Shown piece by piece: positions 1-5,044 of a stretch of 5,044 bases of DNA. Made by a program: the position numbers and the translations under genes. Location of the stretch: NCBI GenBank assembly GCA_017553665.1, contig JAFZKM010000209.1:1-5044 (forward strand), written 5' to 3'. The DNA comes from Lachnospiraceae bacterium (lineage in GTDB: Bacteria > Bacillota_A > Clostridia > Lachnospirales > Lachnospiraceae). Positions within the stretch are counted from its first letter, which is position 1, and the number at the start of each line of letters is the position of its first letter. The notes below the pieces were generated by a model. That model was not told the DNA's origin and ran no database searches. It saw only the letters and a list, made by a program, of their open reading frames with translations.

Positions 1-1
1 C

Positions 2-862
2 GAAGAAGCGGAAAAATATCTCGTAGACGGCCTTTCGATCATGGGTGAAGAGTATGTCGAAATGATCAAAAAGGCGTTCAAAGAGAGATGGATCGATTTC
101 GCGAACAATGACGGAAAATGCACGGGCGGCTTCTGCTCGAGCCCTTACGGAGTACCCGCGTCATTTATCCTGCTCTCATGGCAGAACCGTATGGCCGATG
201 TGTTCACGCTCGCTCACGAGCTCGGACACGCGGGACATTTCAAGGAGTGCAACGCGGCGCAGGGCTGCTTCGATACCGAAGTCGCGACCTATTTCGTGGA
301 ATCGCCGAGCACTATCAATGAGCTCCTGCTCACGGGATATCTCGAGAAGACCAATCCCGATCCCCGCTTCAGGCGCTGGGTTCTCAGCTGCACCGTAGGC
401 AAGACCTATTACCACAATTTTGTTACGCATCTGCTCGAAGCCGCTTACCAGCGTGAGGTTTACAAACTCGTGGACGCAGGTGAGAGCGTACAGGCAGAGA
501 CACTTTCCGAGATCTTCAAAGATGTGCTGACAAAGTTCTGGGGAGATACCGTAGAACTGACCGAAGGCGCGGAACTGACCTGGATGCGCCAGCCGCACTA
601 TTACATGGGACTGTATTCGTACACTTACTCTGCGGGCCTTACGATCTCGACCGCGATGAGCAAGCGCATTCTTACCGAAGGCGCTCCCGCCGTGGAAGAC
701 TGGAAGAAGGCGCTTCGCGCGGGAAGCACAGTAAATCCCGTGGAATTCGCGAAGATGGCCGGTGTGGATATTTCCACCGACAAGCCTCTCTTGGAAACTA
801 TTGAGTATATCGGTTCACTTATCGATGAAATGTGCGAGTTGACCGAACAACTGGGATTCTAA
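2..862 (+). CDS. pepF: M3 family zinc oligopeptidase, oligoendopeptidase F-like (5' truncated by window)
   Basis: This is a cytosolic metallopeptidase of the M3 (thimet/PepF) family, which cleaves short peptides, usually in peptide recycling. The frame is open to the left edge, so only about the last 286 codons are visible; the ATG at 41 is internal, because the residues before it (EEAEKYLVDGLSI) match the helix before the family's 'GEEY' segment. The zinc site HELGH is encoded at 215-229. The likely third ligand is the first Glu of ESPSTINE, 28 residues after the first His, as expected for M3. Further on, HYYMGLYSYTYSAGL matches the Tyr-rich substrate-binding stretch near the C-terminus of PepF proteins. 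The gene ends with TAA and is followed after 8 bases by a long inverted repeat. Family assignment is secure. The exact subfamily (PepF versus another M3B clade) is less certain because the N-terminal half is missing. Confidence 0.93.
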   Translation, partial: EEAEKYLVDGLSIMGEEYVEMIKKAFKERWIDFANNDGKCTGGFCSSPYGVPASFILLSWQNRMADVFTLAHELGHAGHFKECNAAQGCFDTEVATYFVESPSTINELLLTGYLEKTNPDPRFRRWVLSCTVGKTYYHNFVTHLLEAAYQREVYKLVDAGESVQAETLSEIFKDVLTKFWGDTVELTEGAELTWMRQPHYYMGLYSYTYSAGLTISTAMSKRILTEGAPAVEDWKKALRAGSTVNPVEFAKMAGVDISTDKPLLETIEYIGSLIDEMCELTEQLGF

Positions 863-878
863 AAGACATGAAGACATG
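863..878. repeat. Tandem 8-bp direct repeat (AAGACATG x2)
   Basis: Two adjacent exact copies of AAGACATG occur at 863-870 and 871-878, directly after the peptidase stop codon. The second copy is also the outer end of the inverted repeat that starts at 871, so this may be an insertion scar or partial duplication of the repeat end. No matching copy is seen on the far side after 951, so it is not a clear target-site duplication. Confidence 0.6.
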
Positions 879-951
879 GGGACGGTTCTTCTGTCTGTCA
901 AAAAAGCAGAATAATACGCGGGCGCAGACAGATGAACCGTCCCCTTGTCTT
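871..951. repeat. Long inverted repeat / REP-like hairpin between convergent genes
   Basis: The arms at 871-897 and 925-951 are 27 bases each and complementary at 25 positions, with mismatches at 877/945 and 889/933. They flank a 27-base loop (898-924). Each arm carries the core GGGGACGGTTC, which reads as GAACCGTCCCC on the right. The single-stranded fold would be very stable and sits exactly between the convergent peptidase and thioesterase genes, so it could end transcription from either side, although no clean U-run follows either arm. From memory, GGGGACGGTTC-type palindromes recur in many bacterial genomes as short dispersed repeats associated with Y1/RAYT-type transposases. That link is recall, not shown here. 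The right end overlaps the thioesterase stop codon (950-952). Confidence 0.8.
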
Positions 952-1348
952 AAACCTTAAACGCCGTGCCGACAAACAATGCAACATCCCTGCCGGTATC
1001 GTCCGACACATCCACCTGAATGACCGTTGTGGTCCTGCCGCTCTTAATGGCTTTGGCTTTCGCGATCATCCTCGTTCCCTTTGGCGCCGCCAGATAATTG
1101 ATGCTGATCTGCGAAGCCACAGAAGGTCTGTGAATGTTGTTCGCAACGGCTGCCAGAGCCAGGTCTGCCAGCGTAAATATGGCTCCGCCCATGACTCCGC
1201 CGTTCGCGTTCTGCAGCGCTTCGGTTATCGCAACACTGCATACCGCCGTGTCTTCGGTAAGTTCGTCGAGCTGCATCCCCGCTCTTGAGGCGAACAGATC
1301 ATTCTTAAAATATTCTCTGGCTTCTTCGGTCGTGGCAAATGTACTCAT
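950..1348 (-). CDS. PaaI-family hotdog-fold acyl-CoA thioesterase
   Basis: This 132-residue single-domain hotdog protein is of the PaaI/4HBT type, which hydrolyses acyl- or aryl-CoA thioesters in the cytosol, usually as a tetramer. The visible signature is residues 49-66: NGGVMGGAIFTLADLALA. It corresponds to the PaaI pattern N-x-G-x-x-H-G-G-x-x-x-x-L-x-D, with the probable catalytic Asp at residue 62. A later stretch, SINYLAAPKGTRMIAKAKAIKSGR (residues 82-105), matches the strand that lines the CoA site. The usual His of HGG is Met here (MGG). The start is supported by AGGAGA at 1353-1358, 4 bases before the ATG. The gene lies 31 bases downstream of the DUF4250 gene on the same strand and is probably co-transcribed with it. 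The stop codon overlaps the inverted repeat at 871-951. The natural acyl substrate cannot be told from sequence. Confidence 0.9.
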   Translation of the reverse strand: MSTFATTEEAREYFKNDLFASRAGMQLDELTEDTAVCSVAITEALQNANGGVMGGAIFTLADLALAAVANNIHRPSVASQISINYLAAPKGTRMIAKAKAIKSGRTTTVIQVDVSDDTGRDVALFVGTAFKV

Positions 1349-1379
1349 TTTCTCTCCTGTCCGGATTTATTCCGTGTCA

Positions 1380-1562
1380 TTACCCCCTGTATCTGAACTG
1401 ATTGTCTTCCTCGTCGTAATAGTAGCCTGCTGCCTCAAGGCGGCTGACGATATCCTCTTTGTCGGCGTCCAGATCCTCGCAAAGGTCGTCCAGATCCGGG
1501 TAAAAATCCCTTAACTTCATATTGATGAAACTCAGTAAAACAGCCGGATCTGTGGGTATCAT
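1380..1562 (-). CDS. DUF4250 domain-containing small protein
   Basis: This is a 60-residue acidic protein starting MIPTDPAVLLSFINMKLRDF, which matches the DUF4250 pattern (MIP-x-DP, then LRD-Y/F, then an LD-L-C-DLD segment). The whole protein is this one domain and no biochemical role is known. The segment DLDDLCEDLDADKEDIVSRLEAAGYYYD (residues 24-51) looks like a small helix-turn-helix-like helical unit, which is inference only. A longer reading frame starts 6 bases upstream at 1568 and adds only Met-Arg. I prefer the ATG at 1562 because AAGGAG (1571-1576) lies 8 bases before it but only 2 bases before the upstream ATG, and because family members begin with MIP. It is the first gene of a probable two-gene unit with the thioesterase and is divergent from the antiporter. 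Confidence 0.85.
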   Translation of the reverse strand: MIPTDPAVLLSFINMKLRDFYPDLDDLCEDLDADKEDIVSRLEAAGYYYDEEDNQFRYRG

Positions 1563-1570
1563 GCGCATAT

Positions 1571-1576
1571 CTCCTT
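1571..1576 (-). promoter_or_regulatory. Ribosome binding site that fixes the DUF4250 start
   Basis: On the minus strand AAGGAG lies 8 bases upstream of the ATG at 1562 and only 2 bases upstream of the alternative ATG at 1568. This spacing decides for the shorter 60-residue protein. Confidence 0.75.
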
Positions 1577-1580
1577 TTTC

Positions 1581-1609
1581 TTGCGTTTATCTGCTTTATA
1601 GAGTACACT
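1581..1609 (+). promoter_or_regulatory. Possible promoter for the antiporter gene
   Basis: TTGCGT (1581-1586) and TACACT (1604-1609) are separated by 17 bases, weakly matching the sigma-A -35 and -10 boxes. Transcription would start about 25 bases before the antiporter ATG. The -10 box lies inside the palindrome at 1598-1613. On the other strand TATAAA (1602-1597) is -10-like, but I found no well-spaced -35 for it, so the DUF4250 promoter is unresolved. Confidence 0.35.
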
Positions 1610-1613
1610 CTAT
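1598..1613. promoter_or_regulatory. Operator-like palindrome in divergent promoter region
   Basis: ATAGAGT and ACTCTAT form perfect 7-bp arms around a 2-bp centre. The element sits midway between the divergent DUF4250 and antiporter starts and overlaps candidate -10 boxes on both strands, so a bound repressor or MerR-type activator could control both directions. The TAGAGT-N2-ACTCTA core resembles what I recall for the AdhR-type MerR operators of Firmicutes (CTTAGAGTTAACTCTAAG). No regulator gene is in the window. The binding protein is unknown. Confidence 0.5.
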
Positions 1614-1640
1614 TTATCAACTGTTCAAGGAGCATTTGAA

Positions 1641-2696
1641 ATGAATACCACACTTTTACTCGAAATTTTTTTGTTTGCGGTAGGTTTTGTGTGCCTGGTA
1701 AAGGGCGGCGACTGGTTCGTCGACGGCTCTACGGGCATCGCTCACCGGTTCCACATGCCTGAGATCCTGATCGGCGCGACGGTCGTTTCGATAGGTACCA
1801 CGATCCCTGAGGTCATGGTTTCGGCCACCGGCGCGATCACCGGAGGTGACGGCGGTTCCGCCATCGCTTACGGCAACGCGATCGGATCCATCATCTGCAA
1901 CACCTCTCTGATCGCTGCCATCACGATGACCTTCCGTCCCGCTCCCGTAGAGAAAAAGAGCCTTCGCATGCCGATCGTATTTTTCTTCCTGGCGGCAGCC
2001 TTTTACTGCGTTACCGCGTACTTCTTCGGTCATTTCAGCAGACTGACCGGCGCGATCCTTCTGGCGGTTTTCGCGGCTTACATCATCCTTTCGGTCAAGC
2101 AGGCGAAAGAAGCCGCTAACGGACACGAAGCCAAGGAAAGACCTTTCACCGATCCCGCCGAAACCGCGGACGGTACCGAGATAAAGGCGGATCCTTCAGG
2201 CGCAGCCGTTGCGGAAGCAGCAGGCGCTCCCGTAAAGGACATCCTTCTGATCGTCCTCGGCGCGGCTGTCATCGCAGTAGGCGCGAAGCTCCTCGTGGAC
2301 AACGGAACCCTGATCGCCGAAGCCATCGGCGTTCCCCACACAGTTCTCGCTCTCACCATCGTAGCGTTGGGAACCTCGCTTCCCGAGCTCGTCACCGCAG
2401 TCACCGCGCTGATAAAGGGCCACAGCGATCTCTCTTTGGGCAATGTCATCGGAGCGAACCTTTTCAACATTGTATTGGTGTCCGGCGTAGCTACCACGAT
2501 CTCACCCTTCGATGTTCCCTGCGAGAAACTCTTTATGGGCTATAATTCCTCGCTGGTCATCGAGATACCCCTCATGCTCGCGGTAATGCTCCTCATGTGC
2601 ATCCCCGCGCTGATCAAGGGGAAGATCTACAGATGGCAGGGAATACTGCTGCTGGCGATTTACGTTGGTTTCTGTGTTTTTCAATTTGCGACTTAA
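1641..2696 (+). CDS. Sodium/calcium antiporter of the CaCA superfamily (YrbG-like)
   Basis: This is a 351-residue polytopic membrane protein, the usual length for bacterial YrbG/NCX-like exchangers, which move calcium out against sodium or protons. Two inverted-topology alpha repeats are clear. Alpha-1 has GATVVSIGTTIPEVMVS (residues 45-61, ion-binding Glu57) and YGNAIGSIICN (77-87). Alpha-2 has ALTIVALGTSLPELVT (237-252, Glu249) and LGNVIGANLFN (266-276). About ten hydrophobic segments are visible, five on each side of a hydrophilic, charged and Ala-rich loop at about residues 153-199, which links the two halves. AAGGAG (1627-1632) lies 8 bases before the ATG, fixing the start. The gene is transcribed alone, divergent from DUF4250 and convergent with the FRG gene. 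The transported ions are inferred from the family; potassium dependence cannot be judged. Confidence 0.93.
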   Translation: MNTTLLLEIFLFAVGFVCLVKGGDWFVDGSTGIAHRFHMPEILIGATVVSIGTTIPEVMVSATGAITGGDGGSAIAYGNAIGSIICNTSLIAAITMTFRPAPVEKKSLRMPIVFFFLAAAFYCVTAYFFGHFSRLTGAILLAVFAAYIILSVKQAKEAANGHEAKERPFTDPAETADGTEIKADPSGAAVAEAAGAPVKDILLIVLGAAVIAVGAKLLVDNGTLIAEAIGVPHTVLALTIVALGTSLPELVTAVTALIKGHSDLSLGNVIGANLFNIVLVSGVATTISPFDVPCEKLFMGYNSSLVIEIPLMLAVMLLMCIPALIKGKIYRWQGILLLAIYVGFCVFQFAT

Positions 2697-2703
2697 GGCG
2701 AAT

Positions 2704-2818
2704 TAAACCGATAGCACATGAAATGTGCGTATATACAAGAAAAGGATTGGCACGAATGCTTGCATTCAGTGACAATCCTATTTTTTGTATAAGCAGCCGT
2801 CAGGCTGCTATCGGTTTA
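2704..2818. repeat. Cloverleaf (four-way-junction) structured element with 13-bp inverted ends
   Basis: The ends at 2704-2716 and 2806-2818 are perfect 13-bp inverted repeats (TAAACCGATAGCA). Inside are three consecutive hairpins. P2 is GCACAT/ATGTGC (2714-2719 with 2723-2728, loop GAA). P3 is long, at 2732-2791: TATACAA/TTGTATA outermost, then AGGATTG/CAATCCT (2743-2749 with 2773-2779), then CAC/GTG and GAATGC/GCATTC at the tip (2754-2759 with 2762-2767). P4 is GCAGCC/GGCTGC (2793-2798 with 2803-2808, loop GTCA). If P2 and P4 form, the closing stem is 10 bp (2704-2713 with 2809-2818) and P1, P2 and P4 stack with almost no linker. It could be a MITE-like or REP-like mobile repeat, a structured RNA, or a convergent-junction terminator. 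The strand is undecided; one possible G-T pair (2739 with 2783) favours a plus-strand RNA only weakly. Confidence 0.75.
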
Positions 2819-2826
2819 TGAGCCCA

Positions 2827-2860
2827 GCGACATCGAGCGAGCTTTGCTCGCGAGATGCGC
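2827..2860. repeat. Strong GC-rich hairpin downstream of the FRG gene
   Basis: GCGAGC (2837-2842) pairs with GCTCGC (2846-2851) around a TTT loop. Outside it a tandem GA/GA mismatch (2835-2836 with 2852-2853) is followed by CATC/GATG (2831-2834 with 2854-2857) and, past one bulged A, GCG/CGC (2827-2829 with 2858-2860). Symmetric GA/GA mismatches like this are known to form stable sheared pairs in RNA. It lies 9 bases after the FRG stop and 8 bases from the cloverleaf. It may end transcription of the FRG operon, but it has no U-run, so a REP-like repeat is equally likely. Confidence 0.65.
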
Positions 2861-2869
2861 CCTCTCTAT

Positions 2870-3670
2870 TCATTTCACAAAGTAGTGACGCGCTATCCAC
2901 TTCGACAGTCCGCCGAGTCCGGGATACACGATGCGCTCACTGATATTGAGCTGGTCGAGCATGTCGCGGACACGCCAGCGCAGGTCTTTGTCGATCACGT
3001 ATTTGACCGTATTCTGTGTCTTCTCGTCGAGGAAGCTCTCGATGTCCGTCATCTCGATCGGAACGAGCGAGAAGAACGAGTACTGATTGACTATACGTGT
3101 GTTCATGGACGGAGGCTCGATGATGATCATCGCGTCTTTGCCCATGTCGCGGTCATACTGCTCCAGGCTTCCAGCGGCTTCATCAAGCATATCCACGGAA
3201 AAGATCGTGGTCTGCTTGCGGTTTACTATATCGCGGTAAGCGGCCGGCAGCAGCGATTGCATCTCATTCATGTCGATGCGCCAGACTACGCAGTCATGCT
3301 TGTCCATCTCGCCGAGATTCTCCTCGGTCATCGCGAAATGCAGTCCGATCAGAACCGAATGGGACCAGTCCAGCAGACGTGTCGGCAGCCCGTAATGCTG
3401 TCCGAGGATCATCTGTCTCCAGACGGAACCCGTGATGTCCGGCTCGTCATTGACCGCGTATTTCGCGAAATTCGCGAGGATTGCGGGCTCCAGCTCCTTC
3501 TGCAGTCCCTTGCAGTTACGGCTGAGACTCGTGAACATCTTATACCGCACATCCGGCAGGCCTCTGTACAGATACGGACTCCTGTTTCTGTGCAGGTCCT
3601 CTCTGTACTCCTGCTCGGAAAGCATCGGCATAAGCTGATCGAGAGTACTTATACGAACTTCTTTTATCAT
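2870..3670 (-). CDS. FRG domain-containing protein
   Basis: This 266-residue protein is a nearly complete FRG-domain protein, a family named for its N-terminal Phe-Arg-Gly motif, represented here by YRG (residues 35-37). The most conserved block is QHYGLPTRLLDWS (91-103), followed by a hydrophobic helix (SVLIGLHFAM). The later block PPSMNTRIVNQYSFFSL (186-202) fits the family's R-[IV]-x-x-Q-x-x-x-F motif, and LNISERIVYPGLGGLSKWI (241-259) fits its usual C-terminus. There is no signal peptide or membrane segment, so it is probably cytosolic. FRG proteins are widespread, often in accessory regions, and I know of no settled activity. Its ATG overlaps the stop of the membrane-protein gene (ATGA at 3667-3670). 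AAGGG abuts the ATG with no spacing, so translation probably depends on coupling. No alternative start fits better, since the MIKEVRISTLDQL opening resembles other FRG N-termini. Confidence 0.88.
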   Translation of the reverse strand: MIKEVRISTLDQLMPMLSEQEYREDLHRNRSPYLYRGLPDVRYKMFTSLSRNCKGLQKELEPAILANFAKYAVNDEPDITGSVWRQMILGQHYGLPTRLLDWSHSVLIGLHFAMTEENLGEMDKHDCVVWRIDMNEMQSLLPAAYRDIVNRKQTTIFSVDMLDEAAGSLEQYDRDMGKDAMIIIEPPSMNTRIVNQYSFFSLVPIEMTDIESFLDEKTQNTVKYVIDKDLRWRVRDMLDQLNISERIVYPGLGGLSKWIARHYFVK

Positions 3671-4104
3671 CCCTTGATAATAGCCTTCTCAATGATATTG
3701 TCGATGAAAGCGATCTTAACGGTCTTAAGCTTTGCAGCAAAAAGAGCAAGTACAAGCATGAGAACCTTCTCGCAGATGTTGAGGATGCTCTGAATGAATG
3801 AAACAGCGCTTGAAATGCCGGATACTACGGTGTTGCCGGAGATCGTCGAACCCTTGCCCCAGATCCTGAACAGTGACGCAACCAGATCCAGAAGATTGGG
3901 GATAAAACCGATCAGAGCGCTTAAAACGCTGAAGCAGAGCATGATAACAAGAGCCTTGAGAACATTGATCTTAAGCCAGTCATTCTCCTCCACGATGAAT
4001 ACATAGCCTACGATCAGAGCAAGTACAAGATAGCCGCTGAAAAAGCCGCACAGGTACGCGATGGCCGCAAGTGCTCCCGCTGTGATGCCGAATTTTGTTT
4101 TCAT
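3667..4104 (-). CDS. Small multi-pass membrane protein of unknown function
   Basis: This is a 145-residue hydrophobic protein that I cannot place in a named family. Likely membrane segments are at residues 7-22 and 23-38 (a tight hairpin broken by GFFSG), 49-68, and 105-125, with a possible amphipathic stretch at 70-82. Between segments 3 and 4 is a polar linker with GKGSTISGNTVVSG (83-96). The acidic turn VEENDWLK (38-45) lies between segments 2 and 3. The C-terminus is Lys-rich and amphipathic, probably cytosolic. AAAGGAG (4114-4120), 9 bases before the ATG, sets the start. The gene ends in a 4-base ATGA overlap with the FRG gene, so both are made from one message and are likely to work together. 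A structural or anchoring role for the FRG protein is a guess. Confidence 0.8.
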   Translation of the reverse strand: MKTKFGITAGALAAIAYLCGFFSGYLVLALIVGYVFIVEENDWLKINVLKALVIMLCFSVLSALIGFIPNLLDLVASLFRIWGKGSTISGNTVVSGISSAVSFIQSILNICEKVLMLVLALFAAKLKTVKIAFIDNIIEKAIIKG

Positions 4105-4148
4105 ATCCTTTTTCTCCTTTGTTGATATTTGGGGATTTCCCTGTATTC

Positions 4149-4177
4149 ATGGTGTCACAAACAGGCCTTATTGTCAA
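4149..4177 (-). promoter_or_regulatory. Candidate promoter of the membrane protein/FRG operon
   Basis: On the minus strand a perfect -35 box TTGACA (4177-4172) is followed after 17 bases by CACCAT (4154-4149). This -10 keeps only the key A2, A5 and T6 but has an extended TG one base upstream. The start would fall about 35 to 40 bases before the ATG. Confidence 0.5.
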
Positions 4178-4191
4178 GCAAAGTTCATACC

Positions 4192-4220
4192 TTGCGGCAG
4201 TGTTCCCACTGTTGTATAAT
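4192..4220 (+). promoter_or_regulatory. Promoter of the MFS transporter gene
   Basis: TTGCGG (4192-4197) and a perfect -10 box TATAAT (4215-4220) are 17 bases apart. Transcription would start near 4227, leaving a leader of about 48 bases. GAGGGG (4262-4267), 7 bases before the ATG at 4275, is the ribosome binding site. The divergent minus-strand promoter lies only about 15 bases away. Confidence 0.7.
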
Positions 4221-4274
4221 CGGTTTATGGGGTGTCTGAAAAGCACCGTTTTACTAAATGAGAGGGGTAATAAA

Positions 4275-5044
4275 ATGAGTGAAGAAAAAGTTCTGAAGCT
4301 GAATTACAGGCGCACCGCGCTGATCGGCTTCGCGTTTTTCGGTATCCTGCTGCTCTGGCAGGTCTATGATTCCTGGTGTCCCACATTCCTGACCGATATT
4401 TTCGCGCGCAGGATGTACGACATGTCTTCGGCACAGCTCAAAAGCAGCGATCCCGACAAGATCCTTAACGTTCAGTGGCTCGTCGGCATCATCATGGCCT
4501 GCGATAATCTCGCGGCGCTGATCCTGCTGCCCATATTCGGCAATCTCTCCGACAGGACAAAGACTCCGATCGGAAAGAGAATGCCTTACATCCTCACCGG
4601 AACCCTCGTTTCGGCGATAGCGTTCCCGTTCATCCCGCTGTTCTTCCATAAGAACAATATCGCAGGCATGGTCATCATGATGGCGATCGTCCTGATGTTC
4701 ATGATGATGTACCGCAATCCCGCGGTTTCCCTGATGCCCGATATCACGCCTAAGCCCCTGCGCGCGAAGGCCAACGGCATCATCAATATCATGGGATACT
4801 TCGGCGGCGCGTTCGCTACCGTACTCGGTATATTCCTGGTTCTCTCAAAGTATATCAACGCCGCTGACGCGGACAGAGCGAAGATGCTCTGGGTCATCGA
4901 GCTTCCCTTCATCGTGGCCTCGATACTTATGGTAATATCGGCGTTCGTACTGTTCTTCACCATTAAGGAAAATCAGCTCGCGGTTGAGCTCAAGGACGAG
5001 ATGGACGAGGGCGAGAAACTGGCCGCCATCGAGACTCCCGTTGA
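4275..5044 (+). CDS. MFS transporter, GPH/sugar-porter-like (3' truncated by window)
   Basis: The reading frame is open from ATG 4275 to the right edge (256 codons plus two bases) and encodes the N-terminal half of a secondary transporter. About six hydrophobic segments are visible (for example residues 14-30, 68-88, 105-124, 129-146, 168-190 and 206-228). The loop between segments 2 and 3 has GNLSDRTKTPIGKRMPYI (89-106), the MFS G-x-L-S-D-R-x-x-x-x-x-G-K-R signature, preceded by CDNLAALILLPIF as in GPH or SLC45-like sugar porters. The block RNPAVSLMPDITPKPLRAKANG (147-168) also fits these families. After segment 6 a hydrophilic acidic linker (about 231-256) begins the central cytosolic loop. 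The substrate is unknown: a sugar or glycoside is the family-based guess, and no adjacent catabolic gene is visible to narrow it. Confidence 0.88.
   Translation, partial: MSEEKVLKLNYRRTALIGFAFFGILLLWQVYDSWCPTFLTDIFARRMYDMSSAQLKSSDPDKILNVQWLVGIIMACDNLAALILLPIFGNLSDRTKTPIGKRMPYILTGTLVSAIAFPFIPLFFHKNNIAGMVIMMAIVLMFMMMYRNPAVSLMPDITPKPLRAKANGIINIMGYFGGAFATVLGIFLVLSKYINAADADRAKMLWVIELPFIVASILMVISAFVLFFTIKENQLAVELKDEMDEGEKLAAIETPV

Noticed and set aside
1566..1568. Upstream ATG for the DUF4250 protein
   Set aside because: It is only 2 bases from the ribosome binding site and adds Met-Arg that is not part of the family N-terminus; the ATG at 1562 fits better.
1656..2126. A 156-codon minus-strand frame inside the antiporter
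   Set aside because: Its low-complexity Arg/Asp/Gly composition is a complement artefact of the conserved antiporter coding sequence, which covers it entirely.
2704..2818. The cloverleaf as a tRNA gene
   Set aside because: The three inner arms do not have tRNA dimensions: the central arm is about 60 bases, there is no anticodon loop of 7, no T-loop consensus (GTTCRA), and the acceptor is 10 bp.
2855..3793. A 312-codon plus-strand open frame opposite the FRG gene
   Set aside because: It is antisense to a protein with clear FRG motifs, has a His/Val/Arg-rich composition typical of a shadow frame, and shows no recognisable domain or ribosome binding site.
4219..4229. ATCGGTTTATG here repeats the right edge of the cloverleaf at 2810-2820
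   Set aside because: An 11-base shared word between two places is expected several times by chance in a 5-kb window, and the inverted partner and hairpins are absent here.
4231..4247. Possible leader hairpin GGTG/CACC before the MFS gene
   Set aside because: Only 4 bp of stem around a 9-base loop; too weak to call a riboswitch or attenuator.

Overview
The window suggests a Gram-positive, Clostridia-type genome of moderate GC, probably a Lachnospiraceae-like anaerobe. The grounds are strong AGGAG-type ribosome binding sites, a DUF4250 protein (a small family I know mainly from Clostridia), an M3/PepF peptidase and short intergenic regions. This placement is inferred from gene content and style; no marker gene is present.

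The layout alternates strands. Positions 2-862 (+) hold the C-terminal part of an oligoendopeptidase F-like M3 zinc peptidase. It converges on a two-gene minus-strand unit: DUF4250 (1562-1380) followed by a PaaI-type hotdog thioesterase (1348-950). A divergent promoter region with an operator-like palindrome separates this unit from a CaCA-family sodium/calcium antiporter (1641-2696, +). The antiporter converges on a second minus-strand pair: a small multi-pass membrane protein (4104-3667) whose stop overlaps, by ATGA, the start of an FRG-domain protein (3670-2870). Divergent from that pair, an MFS transporter (4275 onward, +) runs off the right edge with a good sigma-A type promoter in front of it.

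Both convergent junctions contain unusual structured DNA. At 871-951 there is a 27-bp inverted repeat with two mismatches that supplies two of the three bases of the thioesterase stop codon. At 2704-2818 a 10-bp closing stem (13 bp if extended) encloses three consecutive hairpins, giving a cloverleaf or four-way-junction fold, followed at 2827-2860 by another strong hairpin with a tandem G-A mismatch.

Most genes are ordinary housekeeping or transport genes with no shared pathway. The two items most likely to be under-described are the cloverleaf element and the translationally coupled membrane protein/FRG pair, which has the compact two-gene form of an effector module although nothing in the sequence proves such a role.
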